DNA of 28,165 bases, taken from the NCBI GenBank assembly GCA_937988885.1, contig CALKHR010000078.1, positions 1 through 28,165 of the forward strand, given 5' to 3'. Position 1 is the first letter of the stretch. Each line of letters begins with the position of its first letter. The notes below the pieces were generated by a model. The model saw only the letters and a list, made by a program, of their open reading frames with translations, was not told where the DNA came from and ran no database searches. This document shows, piece after piece, positions 19,001 through 26,037 of this stretch. This DNA comes from an uncultured Roseiflexaceae bacterium (GTDB lineage: Bacteria > Chloroflexota > Chloroflexia > Chloroflexales > Roseiflexaceae). A program made the translations under genes and the position numbers.

Positions 19001-19789
19001 GCGCTGCTTTGGGTCGCGCTGAGCACCTTGAGGGAACGTTACCTGATCGATGGCCCAGAAGTACCAATCGGACAGTTCGCGGTAGAAGCGCTTATTCAGT
19101 TCGCTGGTATCGAGCGTGCGTGCCCAAGCCCGCTGCAAGTCCTCGAAGTTGAAGACCGCAAAACGGCTAGATAGTGCATCTAAGGCCAAGTCGCAGAGGA
19201 CCTCGATATGCGCGCGATGCGGTCGCTTTGGACGGATCGCATGAATCAGCGACACCTTTTCGAGCACATCACGCTGTTCATCGCGCTTATTGGGGCGGTG
19301 CGTCACTATCGCCAAACTCAGTTGCACCTTGTCTTCTGAGTCGACCGGGAAGCGAAACAGCACACTCACAGGCATTGGGAAAAGGCGGTTCAACTCACGA
19401 GTGATCGCCGCCAATTCACTGCGCGTATATGCGCTCTGATTCTGATTAGGCAGGAGATCGATCGTAAAAAACAGAAATGAGTGGTAGATCTGCGGCTCAA
19501 ACTGCGGAGCAGACTGCGACATTTGAGACGAAGCTACCAATTCATCACGCCCTACTTGAAACAGCATCTCAATCGAGCGCCACTGGCCCATCTGCGCCTT
19601 ATCGGTGAGCATTCCCCGTTGATCGTAGTGCTGTGCAAACGTAGCAGCACTCGTATCGGGCAAGTCGTAACGGCGCGAACTTTTATAGCCGAGCAAGCCA
19701 AATAAGTACTCGGCAGTGCTCCGAAGATCTGCCTGCTCAAATTGTGCCAAGGCCTGCGAAATGCTCTCACGAAGGGCAACTGATGTCAT
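16031..19789 (-). CDS. Large Eco57I-like N6-adenine DNA methyltransferase (type IIG-like)
   Basis: A 1252-residue protein that should transfer a methyl group from SAM to adenine in DNA. In order: an N-terminal region of about 480 residues of unknown fold; the entry motif GSFYTPRNVVEYMV at about 492-505; SAM-binding motif I, DPAVGSGAF, at about 584-592; the catalytic NPPY (in DLVIANPPYVRQEQL) at about 814-817; and a C-terminal target-recognition-like region (KPYLRGRDVKRW, FFSNDKTSICI, QLPIPI). The length and single-chain design resemble type IIG or Pgl/DISARM-type methylases. No clear PD-(D/E)xK nuclease motif was spotted by eye in the N-terminus. The ATG at 19789 was preferred over the GTG at 19798. 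It lies 85 bases downstream of the helicase gene, and that gap contains a palindrome. Confidence 0.9.
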   Translation of the reverse strand: MTSVALRESISQALAQFEQADLRSTAEYLFGLLGYKSSRRYDLPDTSAATFAQHYDQRGMLTDKAQMGQWRSIEMLFQVGRDELVASSQMSQSAPQFEPQIYHSFLFFTIDLLPNQNQSAYTRSELAAITRELNRLFPMPVSVLFRFPVDSEDKVQLSLAIVTHRPNKRDEQRDVLEKVSLIHAIRPKRPHRAHIEVLCDLALDALSSRFAVFNFEDLQRAWARTLDTSELNKRFYRELSDWYFWAIDQVTFPQGAQRDPKQRNPMSMIRLLTRVMFVWFLREKHLVPDELFTRKDLEQLLVDFSPESSSYYKAILQNLFFATLNTEMDNPKLPRRFRSKHSSGGRDGHFGISSVYRYEDYFRDAQQALDLFKHIPFLNGGLFECLDPIDNRTVDTLVDGFSEMKGNPLHVPNRLFFDGPDGIVDLNSVYGTRGRRYQVRGLIDIFESYKFTIAENTPIEEEVALDPELLGHVFENLLAAYNPETRLTARKETGSFYTPRNVVEYMVDESLLLLFRQKLTGQSLPSFTLENEAQDGDEAVVAREATLDERLRLLLGYNDYAAEALFTKQQIQQLVTAIDDLKIIDPAVGSGAFPMGVLQKLVHVLGKLDPHNRLWKERQLADAERIPDVEAREAAKQGIEEAFERNELGYGRKLYLIEKCIYGVDIQPIAVLIAKLRFFISLLVDQRVDDALHNRGVRALPNLETRLVAANSLAKLHKQQLTLPNPDIIDLEQQLADVRSRHFSARTIAAKRRYRDRDQELRAQLQSLLQDEGYAPEQAELMAQWDPYNQNTSANFFDPKWMFGLDRGFDLVIANPPYVRQEQLKERKQWLQSQYPHVYNGTADLLVYFYALALDLLRDNGVLCFITSNKYLRAGYGKQLRSVLARETQIAQLIDFGDAAVFTAIAYPSIIVAEKRAPTEEHQLLALNWNPNTPLSQFTQEIERARAQIARPGPNAPLVLQKRLTPDGWRLEGEATQRLLDKLRRAGRPLGDYVGGRFYRGVLTGLNEAFVVDRATRDRLIAEHPSSAELLKPYLRGRDVKRWRVENPDLWLIFTRRGTNIDSYPAIKQHLSAFKDALMPGTGRKPGSYEWYEIQDNVAYWQEFEQPKIIIPAIVANTSYAIDQDNFFSNDKTSICIHPHIHYLGAVLNSQVLWWYIRQIAATRQNGYYEFKPMYVTQLPIPISSSTAAIDDLVTRILAAKQQDAKADVSAWEDEINQRVYALYGLRSDEIRQIEETVGAAGASDEQQGDEQ

Positions 19790-19815
19790 AATCAACACGC
19801 CTATTCAGAACAGAG

Positions 19816-19837
19816 CAATACCAACACGTTGGTATTG
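19816..19837. promoter_or_regulatory. Perfect 9-bp-arm palindrome between helicase and methyltransferase genes
   Basis: The arms CAATACCAA and TTGGTATTG are separated by CACG. The palindrome sits 26 bases before the methyltransferase start and 38 bases after the helicase stop (transcript sense is minus). It has no following U-run, so it is more likely an operator or an RNA hairpin that tunes methyltransferase expression than a terminator. Confidence 0.45.
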
Positions 19838-19874
19838 TCGGAGTGTTCCTCAATCACAATGCACAATCCAACCA

Positions 19875-22800
19875 TCAATGAATAACTAGCCAGGTAATCA
19901 ATTCAAATTCCTGAGATCGACTGCTTGGTGGGGGCGCAACGGGTAGCAATGCCGAACGCGACTGTTGGATGTGTGTCACAACTCGGCTGCCAAAACGCTG
20001 CTCGATATCCTGTAGAGCGGCCTGCAACAGAGAAGAATAGTGAGACATCTCAGCGCCGTTCTGCGTCTGTTTATCGAACCAATCGCAGAGCACTTGGTCG
20101 GGCGTTGTGCGGCCCAGCGCCAAGGCACGAAACACCTCAAGCGTCTGTTTCGGGTTACTGAACCCAAAGCGCACAGTACCATCATCGCGAACATACACAA
20201 GATAGAACGGATGCAACGGATTGATACGTTGTTGTTCGTCGCTACCACCAGTATACCGCAAACAGAACAGCACGCCAGGCTTAATCTGCTCGTTCTGCCC
20301 CCAAGCGTGGTCTACGACAGCATACAGGCCGATTGGCTCCTTGCGCAGACGCTCTTGGTGCTGAGACAAGAACTTACTGAGATCCACACGGAAATCATCG
20401 AGCGAGAAATCAGTCAACGAGATCGTCTCGTTAAAGTCCTCGAGATCCAACACTTCATCCTGCAAACGCAACAGTTGTTTATCCCGATACCCTAACAGAC
20501 TCTCATCTGTGATCGTTGGCTCAGCTAACAGATTGTCCTCGCCGGTAGCAGCAAGGTCAACCAAGGCCATCCGTGCCTCAACACGATTCCGCAAATTGAT
20601 GTATTTGTTGAGATCGGGTGTCGGCCAGAAGTTGACCAACTGAACAGTTTTGTTCACACTCCCGATACGATCGATACGACCAAAACGTTGGATAATGCGG
20701 ACAGGATTCCAGTGGATGTCGTAGTTTATCACCAAGTCGCAGTCCTGTAAATTTTGGCCCTCCGAAATACAATCGGTAGCGATCAACAAATCGATCTGCT
20801 CATCTTGGGGCATATGTGCCGATTGACTGCGCCTCTTAGAGATAGGCGAAAAATTCGTTAAGATATCATGAAAGTCACTCTGGCCCAAGGTTGTGCGGTT
20901 CAGGCTCGCAGTACCACACACCAAAGCGCTATGAATCCCAAGCTCTTGGCGTGCCCAATCGTGCAGCATCGTGTACAAATACACAGCGGTATCGGCGAAT
21001 GCAGTGAACACCAGCACCTTACGGTTTGGTTGATCATGCTTTGTGGTGGTTGGATTCTGCACCTTTCGAGTGATCAGCTCTTTGAGGGCTTTTAATTTGC
21101 CATCGCGCTCTGGTGTCACTTGCTTGGCCTGAAGGAGCAGGCGATTGATCTGCTGTTTATCTGTCTCGAGATCTTTAAGCCAGCGTTGGAGATCGAGATG
21201 GGCAAGATTAAACTTCAGCCCGCGCCCAACAAGTTGCGCCTCCCGTAACTCATCATCCTCGTTATCGATCTCCGCAAAACCCTGATCATCCGTCGATACA
21301 CTGCTCTGCGCCTGAGGCTGTGCCATATAGTTCTTGATCTTCGCCTCAAGTTGCTCGATTTTCTCAAGTGTCCGCCGCATCGTCAACTCGAACGCTTCCA
21401 CCGAGCTCTCCAGACGCTTAAGGAAGTTCACCTTCATCATCGCGATCAGGTACTTCTCGCGTTGGCTCTGGCTAAAGTTCTGCACCCTACTTTGCGCATA
21501 GTTGCTCGCATAGGCTGGTAACACATATGACGATGGATTGTAAAGCGAAAGTTTATACTTCACAATCTCATCGTTCAAGTCGTCGTAGCTATCCAGGCGA
21601 CCCGCCAGATCGATCTCGGGAGATAAGGAAAGGGGCTTCAAGCGCTGAGGAAAACCACCCAAGTGTTCAATTGTCGCCCCATAATAACGCTCAATATGTT
21701 TGCGCGAGCGAGCAATTGTCACCCCATCAAGCAGCGTAAAAAAGCGGGTATCCAACTTGTTCATCAAATCGCTGACTTGACCGCTTCCCGTCTTCATCCA
21801 TTCTTGGAAATGGCGTTGTGCACTGACAAGAACATCCTTTATATTGGCAATACCCAAACTCTCGCGCAGCGCATCATCGCGCCCTCCCGTCAGGAAGGCC
21901 AACTGATTGCGCAAATCGCTGAGGTCGTTATTCACAGGCGTCGCTGAAAGCAACAACACCTTCGTCTTCACACCGCTTTTGATGATATCCTCCATCAAAC
22001 GCTCGTAGCGAGTACGTTTGATTTGGTTACCCTCCTCATCACGACGACCTTTGATGTTGTTGCGAAAATGATGTGACTCGTCGATTACAACTAAGTCGTA
22101 ATTGCCCCAATTGATCTGACTCAGATCGATATCACCAGTGGTACCACGTTCACGGCTTAGATCAGTATGACTCAGCACCGTATAACTGAATCGGTCTTCA
22201 ACAAACGGATTAAGAGAACTATTATTACTTGCCTGATAAATCACCCAGTTTTGGCGCAATTTTTTCGGGCACAGCACTAACACCTTATCATTGCGCAACT
22301 CAAAATACTTAATAACAGCCAAAGCTTCGTAGGTTTTACCTAAACCTACGCTATCGGCGATAATACAGCCATTATGTTTGAGTATACGCGAAATTGCGCC
22401 CTTCACACCGTCGCGTTGAAACTCAAACAACGCATTCCAAATCTGTGTTGATGTGATCTGCGACTGTTGGGTGAGCAGATCATTACGACGCTGTTCATCA
22501 AGATAGTCTTCAAAGAGATGGAAGAGTGTTTTGAAATAAATAAACTCTGGATAATGGTCGCTGTAGATCTGGCTAAGGTAATTCAAAACCTCGGCCTTCA
22601 CATCAGTCACATGCTTACTATCCCACAACTCATCGAACCATAAACGCAAATCAGCGAGGTCACGCCTATCGTTGACAAGCATATTGAGTTCGAAGTTGTT
22701 CCGACTACCACTCAGCCCCAAACCGCGCACAGTAAAATTCGAACTTCCTAGAATAGCCTCGTGATGCTCATTATTGTTGATATGGTAGAGTTTGCCATGC

Positions 22801-23156
22801 AGCAGCCCCGCACTCTTCACAGAGCGAATCTGTACCTTCTCCTGTAACCATTGTGCGCAATCACGAGCGATGCGTTTCTGAGTCAATTGATTCTGAAGTT
22901 GAAGTGCATCTTGCTCGATCTGAAACTGTTTTTGTTCGGTGCGTTCAGGGTCTAAATTACGAATAAACTGTGGATCACCGAATAGAAAACGTAGTTCGTC
23001 GATCTGATCAAGCTGTGCACGCAGCGCCTCATAAGCATAAATCGTAAAATAGGCTGATACAATCGCTAGTTTCGCATGAGGCTTAATCACGCTACGCAGA
23101 AACTCACCAACCGATCCACGCGAGTGGTTGTCTCGGAGACTTGATGGCAATGTCAT
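19875..23156 (-). CDS. SNF2-type helicase with N-terminal phospholipase D-like domain
   Basis: A 1093-residue protein. The N-terminal PLD-like domain has HGKLYHI (HxK) at about residues 119-125, with the following AILGSSNFTVRG supplying the rest of the HKD-type site. The SF2/SNF2 motor has motif I GLGKT (about 268-272), motif II DESHH (about 356-360), motif III SATP (about 402) and, in the second lobe, KVLVFTAFADT, ATDCISEGQNLQ and QRFGRIDRIG (about 815-824, with the arginine finger). The role is predicted to be ATP-driven DNA translocation or remodelling coupled to a nuclease-like head in antiviral defence. The start was set at the ATG at 23156 because AAAGGTGA ends 5 bases before it; an upstream in-frame ATG at 23192 lacks this. 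It is the first gene of the minus-strand operon. Confidence 0.9.
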   Translation of the reverse strand: MTLPSSLRDNHSRGSVGEFLRSVIKPHAKLAIVSAYFTIYAYEALRAQLDQIDELRFLFGDPQFIRNLDPERTEQKQFQIEQDALQLQNQLTQKRIARDCAQWLQEKVQIRSVKSAGLLHGKLYHINNNEHHEAILGSSNFTVRGLGLSGSRNNFELNMLVNDRRDLADLRLWFDELWDSKHVTDVKAEVLNYLSQIYSDHYPEFIYFKTLFHLFEDYLDEQRRNDLLTQQSQITSTQIWNALFEFQRDGVKGAISRILKHNGCIIADSVGLGKTYEALAVIKYFELRNDKVLVLCPKKLRQNWVIYQASNNSSLNPFVEDRFSYTVLSHTDLSRERGTTGDIDLSQINWGNYDLVVIDESHHFRNNIKGRRDEEGNQIKRTRYERLMEDIIKSGVKTKVLLLSATPVNNDLSDLRNQLAFLTGGRDDALRESLGIANIKDVLVSAQRHFQEWMKTGSGQVSDLMNKLDTRFFTLLDGVTIARSRKHIERYYGATIEHLGGFPQRLKPLSLSPEIDLAGRLDSYDDLNDEIVKYKLSLYNPSSYVLPAYASNYAQSRVQNFSQSQREKYLIAMMKVNFLKRLESSVEAFELTMRRTLEKIEQLEAKIKNYMAQPQAQSSVSTDDQGFAEIDNEDDELREAQLVGRGLKFNLAHLDLQRWLKDLETDKQQINRLLLQAKQVTPERDGKLKALKELITRKVQNPTTTKHDQPNRKVLVFTAFADTAVYLYTMLHDWARQELGIHSALVCGTASLNRTTLGQSDFHDILTNFSPISKRRSQSAHMPQDEQIDLLIATDCISEGQNLQDCDLVINYDIHWNPVRIIQRFGRIDRIGSVNKTVQLVNFWPTPDLNKYINLRNRVEARMALVDLAATGEDNLLAEPTITDESLLGYRDKQLLRLQDEVLDLEDFNETISLTDFSLDDFRVDLSKFLSQHQERLRKEPIGLYAVVDHAWGQNEQIKPGVLFCLRYTGGSDEQQRINPLHPFYLVYVRDDGTVRFGFSNPKQTLEVFRALALGRTTPDQVLCDWFDKQTQNGAEMSHYSSLLQAALQDIEQRFGSRVVTHIQQSRSALLPVAPPPSSRSQEFELITWLVIH

Positions 23157-23227
23157 ACAGATCACCTTTACAGGTTTGAAGAAGATTATCAAAAGCTTGC
23201 TGTTTTAGCAGCCTCGATAACAGAAAG

Positions 23228-23257
23228 ATTGTAGAACAAATTCAGACACGGCGTCAA
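23228..23257 (-). promoter_or_regulatory. Sigma-70-like promoter of the putative defence operon
   Basis: On the minus strand, TTGACG (23252-23257) and TACAAT (23228-23233) are separated by 18 bases, a near-consensus arrangement. Transcription would begin near 23221, giving a 5' leader of about 65 bases before the helicase ATG at 23156. The leader contains a small hairpin (TGCT / AGCA around an A-rich loop). Confidence 0.6.
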
Positions 23258-23264
23258 CCCAGCA

Positions 23265-23789
23265 TCAAGGCAATAACGCCTCTGGAATGCCTTGGCGAGC
23301 AGCACTTTCAGGATCAAACATCGTACCGGAGGCGAACCATACCCATGTCCCCTGTTGCCAACGATAAAACAAAAACACGATCCCATTCGCATCTTCGCGT
23401 ATCACCCGCGCAACATCACCCTCGATCGCGATATCATCGGCGCTAACCGTCATACCATCGGCACGCAATATGTCAATCAATCCCTGGTATCGATCAGCTG
23501 CAGGATCGCTCTGAAGCACAGGGACAGGAACAAGTTGCTCTGGAGTGGCGGTCACCGCCATAATCTCCGCAATTGTTGGCGTAGGAGTAATAGTGGGAAT
23601 GGACGTCGCAGTCGGTGTAGGCGAAGATGTTGGCGTCGCTGTCGGTGTAGGCGAAGATGTTGGCGTATTGGTTGAAACAAGCGTAGGAGATGCTTCAGCC
23701 ACCACTTGTGTCACTTGCCCTACTGGAGTCGAAGAGCTGCCGCACGCCGTTAAGCCTATCACCAGCAGGCATACCAATAGATGTTTCAT
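23265..23789 (-). CDS. Secreted lipoprotein with a Thr/Pro-rich linker, function unknown
   Basis: The N-terminus MKHLLVCLLVIGLTAC is a type II signal peptide with lipobox LTAC (acylated Cys16), so the 174-residue protein should be anchored on the outside of the membrane. Residues about 32-70 are a disordered TPT/SPT linker encoded partly by a 30-base tandem repeat. The remaining 90 or so residues form a small globular domain (DGMTVSADDIAIEGDVARVI, then FLFYRWQQGTWVWFASGTMF) with no recognised family. The ATG at 23789 has GGAGAGAG just upstream; an earlier in-frame start at 23834 would bury the signal peptide. It lies upstream of, and is co-oriented with, the defence operon but has its own spacing and probably its own promoter. 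Confidence 0.78.
   Translation of the reverse strand: MKHLLVCLLVIGLTACGSSSTPVGQVTQVVAEASPTLVSTNTPTSSPTPTATPTSSPTPTATSIPTITPTPTIAEIMAVTATPEQLVPVPVLQSDPAADRYQGLIDILRADGMTVSADDIAIEGDVARVIREDANGIVFLFYRWQQGTWVWFASGTMFDPESAARQGIPEALLP
23611..23670. repeat. Two tandem copies of a 30-base repeat inside the lipoprotein gene
   Basis: Copies at 23611-23640 and 23641-23670 are identical over the first 26 bases and diverge at the end. They encode the repeated TPTSSPTPTA linker unit in the lipoprotein. Copy-number slippage would lengthen or shorten the linker without breaking the frame. Confidence 0.85.
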
Positions 23790-24002
23790 ACAACTCTCTC
23801 CACGTAACTGTTGAACAATGTAGCTACTACGCACTCAGACACTGTACGCTCCACATCATCGCGACTGTGGAGACAAACGACAGGATCAGGGTGAAACAAC
23901 GTGGGTACGAGAGCGGCTGATACACGGGGAAGGGCTTGGCAATCGGCGTCTCTACAGCAATCGAGGTTATAAGACAGGTAGGATTGCCAACAGTCCGCAC
24001 AC

Positions 24003-24019
24003 GCTTTCGCTGCGAAAGC
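24003..24019. other. Short palindrome / hairpin
   Basis: Arms GCTTTCGC and GCGAAAGC surround a single T. It could fold as a 7-base stem with a three-base loop. No U-run follows on either strand, so a terminator role is weakly supported. It lies 3 bases past the stop of the possible small frame on the minus strand. Confidence 0.35.
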
Positions 24020-24022
24020 TCT

Positions 24023-24139
24023 TCATATTGTAACATACTCGTTCACTGGTAACCATCCAAGTGAACCATCCTTTACCACCCATTCTTCGCATCCCCAACA
24101 CTTCCACAGCTCTACCAACTTGTGACACTCGTTGACCAT
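24023..24139 (-). CDS. Possible 38-residue Cys-containing small protein or gene remnant
   Basis: The minus frame from the ATG at 24139 reads a short protein with CHKLVELWKCWGCEEW followed by VKDGSLGWLPVNEYVTI. The C...CxxC spacing and Trp content are unlike random sequence and hint at a small metal-binding ribbon or the tail of a decayed gene. AGGG lies only 3-4 bases before the ATG, which is too close for a normal site. No family is recognised. Confidence 0.25.
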   Translation of the reverse strand: MVNECHKLVELWKCWGCEEWVVKDGSLGWLPVNEYVTI

Positions 24140-24517
24140 CCGCCCTACTACAATGGACTCAAGGATAAAAAATCTATCAATCCATCACCTCCATTGGCGC
24201 ATAGCGAAGGCTCTTGCGCGCTTTGTGCATTACGTCAGAACGAATAGCGGCATCGATCTACCGAAATCGGGGTAACCGTGCTCATTTGCGGGCGGATCAG
24301 CAGTGTATGCTCAGGGTAGCGTGATAGGTTTTCGCCGCGTATCACTCTTTTCAAAGCAGACTCCTTTTGAATTGGGAACAGCTGCAAAAATTTTGATTTA
24401 CGACGTTTTCTAAACAAGCCGTCAAACGGCGATCCGCTTACATTCACATTTGTATCACTAAATCGTCATATATGAACATTTTACTATCTTTTATCACACT
24501 TTATTCACCAGTACCCC

Positions 24518-24526
24518 TGTTATACT
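24518..24526 (+). promoter_or_regulatory. Possible extended -10 promoter for the TPR gene
   Basis: TGTTATACT is a TGn-extended -10 element within AT-rich DNA about 140 bases before the TPR gene. No good -35 box is seen, which extended -10 promoters can tolerate. Confidence 0.35.
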
Positions 24527-24666
24527 ACTAACAGGCTTCACTATTCCACAAGTACCCATCTTTGTGGTTGATCGTAGCACTTCAATACTGTTTACACATT
24601 GTACGGGTGCTTTGCTGTCCAACAACTACGAGTTCTTACGAGCATGGAAGAGAATGGTGAGCAAAC

Positions 24667-25965
24667 ATGGATGCAGCGAAAAACACCTCCAACAACCGTG
24701 CAAGTGCCCGCGCCTTACTCATGCAGGTGGAAAAAAGTCGTCGCACCCCTGAAGGCCGTGATCTGTATTGGAATGCCAAACGCTGGGAAAAATATCTCGA
24801 GCTACTTCTTCTACGCGAGTTTGAAAGCGATCAGCAATTCGCCGCCTCGCTCGAGACCGTGCAACTGGGCAGCGAAGCCGAAATCATGCTGGAAGAGCGC
24901 ATCGACCAAACGCTCCAAGACGATATCGATTGGTACGAACAGCGCCTCAAGGACATGAAGGCGCTCCTAAGCCAATGGGCAACATATGATGTCGAAACCA
25001 CTTATTTCCAGGAACTACGCTACCATACCTATTTGATCGAGCGACAACTGAATGCGCGCAAAGTGCGGCGCTTGCAGTTCGAGATCGAAACATTGGAACG
25101 GCGGCGACGTAGCAACGAGGGACTCCCTCCTGGCCTTTGGGCGCGCTATATGCACGATCTCTCTCAACTCTTCAAAGCCCAAGAGCAACTCTATCTCGAA
25201 GCCGAAGATCCAACCCAACCCGACCTGATCCAAGCTCGGCTCGAATGGCTCTACAGCATCCGCGCCATCCAGCAGGAGACGTACAAGCTCATCGGTAAGC
25301 GGCGCAGCTTCGATCGCACTGGCTACTTGGCCGATCAAGAATTGCTTAACCAGGCAATCAAGCTTTACGAACCACCATCTCTGTGGGAAGGCCTGAATAT
25401 TGGGAAATTTTTACGGATTATATTAGCAGGCGTACTTATCGTGATTGTCCTGACAGTAGCAATACAACCACGCAAAACCGAGGGTCTAAAGGGTGAGGCA
25501 GAGTCACCCAGCACGACCCAAGACCTCCCTCGGATCGGCGGCGAAATCTCCGTCATTGTGCCAAGCACCGATATTGAACTCAACCAACAAGGCATCGACG
25601 CAATGGCGCGCAACGACTACGAATTGGCGGAACGATACTTTCAGGCGGCTATCAACGGCGGCACGGATTTCCATGAGCCGTACAACAATCTCGCCTTCTG
25701 CTTGTACGAGCGGGGCGAGATCGACGAAGCGATTGAACTGTGGCGCACAGCCATCAAGCTCAACAGCGAGCGTCCCGATGCGTACGCAGGCCTGGGCATG
25801 GCTCTCCACCAAAAGGGACATCTTAACGACGGCTGGATGATGTACCAACAAGCCATCAACATCGATGCGCGCTACCTCAATGCCGATTGGCTGCATAGAG
25901 AACGGCTATGGAGCGAACGGGCCATCACGGATTCCATACCGTTGCGTATGATCAACAATCAGTAA
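24667..25965 (+). CDS. Membrane-anchored TPR-repeat protein, unknown function
   Basis: A 432-residue protein with three parts. Residues 1-245 are highly charged and helical, with probable coiled coils (for example RRLQFEIETLERRRRSN). One membrane helix, FLRIILAGVLIVIVLTVAI, lies at about 249-268. A Ser/Thr-rich spacer then leads to about 110 residues of TPR repeats (LNQQGIDAMARNDYELAERYFQAAI; YNNLAFCLYERGEIDEAIELW; AYAGLGMALHQKGHLNDGWMMY). With no N-terminal signal peptide, the charged half is probably cytoplasmic and the TPRs external. TPR arrays mediate protein-protein contacts; the partner is unknown. The ATG at 24667 follows GGTGA at 6 bases. A hairpin terminator lies just after the stop. 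Confidence 0.8.
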   Translation: MDAAKNTSNNRASARALLMQVEKSRRTPEGRDLYWNAKRWEKYLELLLLREFESDQQFAASLETVQLGSEAEIMLEERIDQTLQDDIDWYEQRLKDMKALLSQWATYDVETTYFQELRYHTYLIERQLNARKVRRLQFEIETLERRRRSNEGLPPGLWARYMHDLSQLFKAQEQLYLEAEDPTQPDLIQARLEWLYSIRAIQQETYKLIGKRRSFDRTGYLADQELLNQAIKLYEPPSLWEGLNIGKFLRIILAGVLIVIVLTVAIQPRKTEGLKGEAESPSTTQDLPRIGGEISVIVPSTDIELNQQGIDAMARNDYELAERYFQAAINGGTDFHEPYNNLAFCLYERGEIDEAIELWRTAIKLNSERPDAYAGLGMALHQKGHLNDGWMMYQQAINIDARYLNADWLHRERLWSERAITDSIPLRMINNQ

Positions 25966-25983
25966 CACATTTCGCGGTATCAT

Positions 25984-26022
25984 AACGATCGGCGCCATCA
26001 CGGCAGCCGATCGTTTTGCTTG
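25984..26022 (+). terminator. Rho-independent terminator after the TPR gene
   Basis: A perfect 10-base stem, AACGATCGGC (25984-25993) and GCCGATCGTT (26006-26015), with a 12-base loop, followed by TTGCTTG. The 3' arm ends in T residues that extend into a short T-rich tract. It lies 18 bases after the TPR stop and just before the peptidase gene. Confidence 0.65.
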
Positions 26023-26037
26023 CAAGGAATCCCATCC

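Larger units (their letters stand above)
23790..24666. other. Long gene-poor intergenic region
   Basis: About 880 bases between the divergent lipoprotein and TPR genes. Frames of about 70 codons on the minus strand (23827-24036, 24235-24447) lack ribosome sites and recognisable protein character. The items seen are a possible 38-codon Cys-containing frame at 24023-24139, a hairpin at 24003-24019 and an extended -10 candidate near 24518. The region is more AT-rich toward its right end. Confidence 0.5.

Noticed and set aside
18374..19174. 266-codon plus-strand frame inside the methylase gene
   Set aside because: It is antisense to a continuous, motif-bearing methylase frame and has no ribosome site.
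11476..23156. DISARM, BREX or classical type I restriction-modification assignment
   Set aside because: No drmA/drmB, no PglZ/BrxC, no HsdR/HsdS. Only the general parts list (helicase, PLD, methylase) is shared.
23611..23670. CRISPR-like repeat
   Set aside because: There are only two directly adjacent copies with no spacers, and they encode an in-frame Thr/Pro linker.
23827..24036. 69-codon minus-strand frame
   Set aside because: No ribosome site and no coherent protein features. It overlaps the possible small Cys-containing frame and the hairpin.
24235..24447. 70-codon minus-strand frame upstream of the TPR gene
   Set aside because: Isolated, with no ribosome site, no recognisable motif and unremarkable composition.
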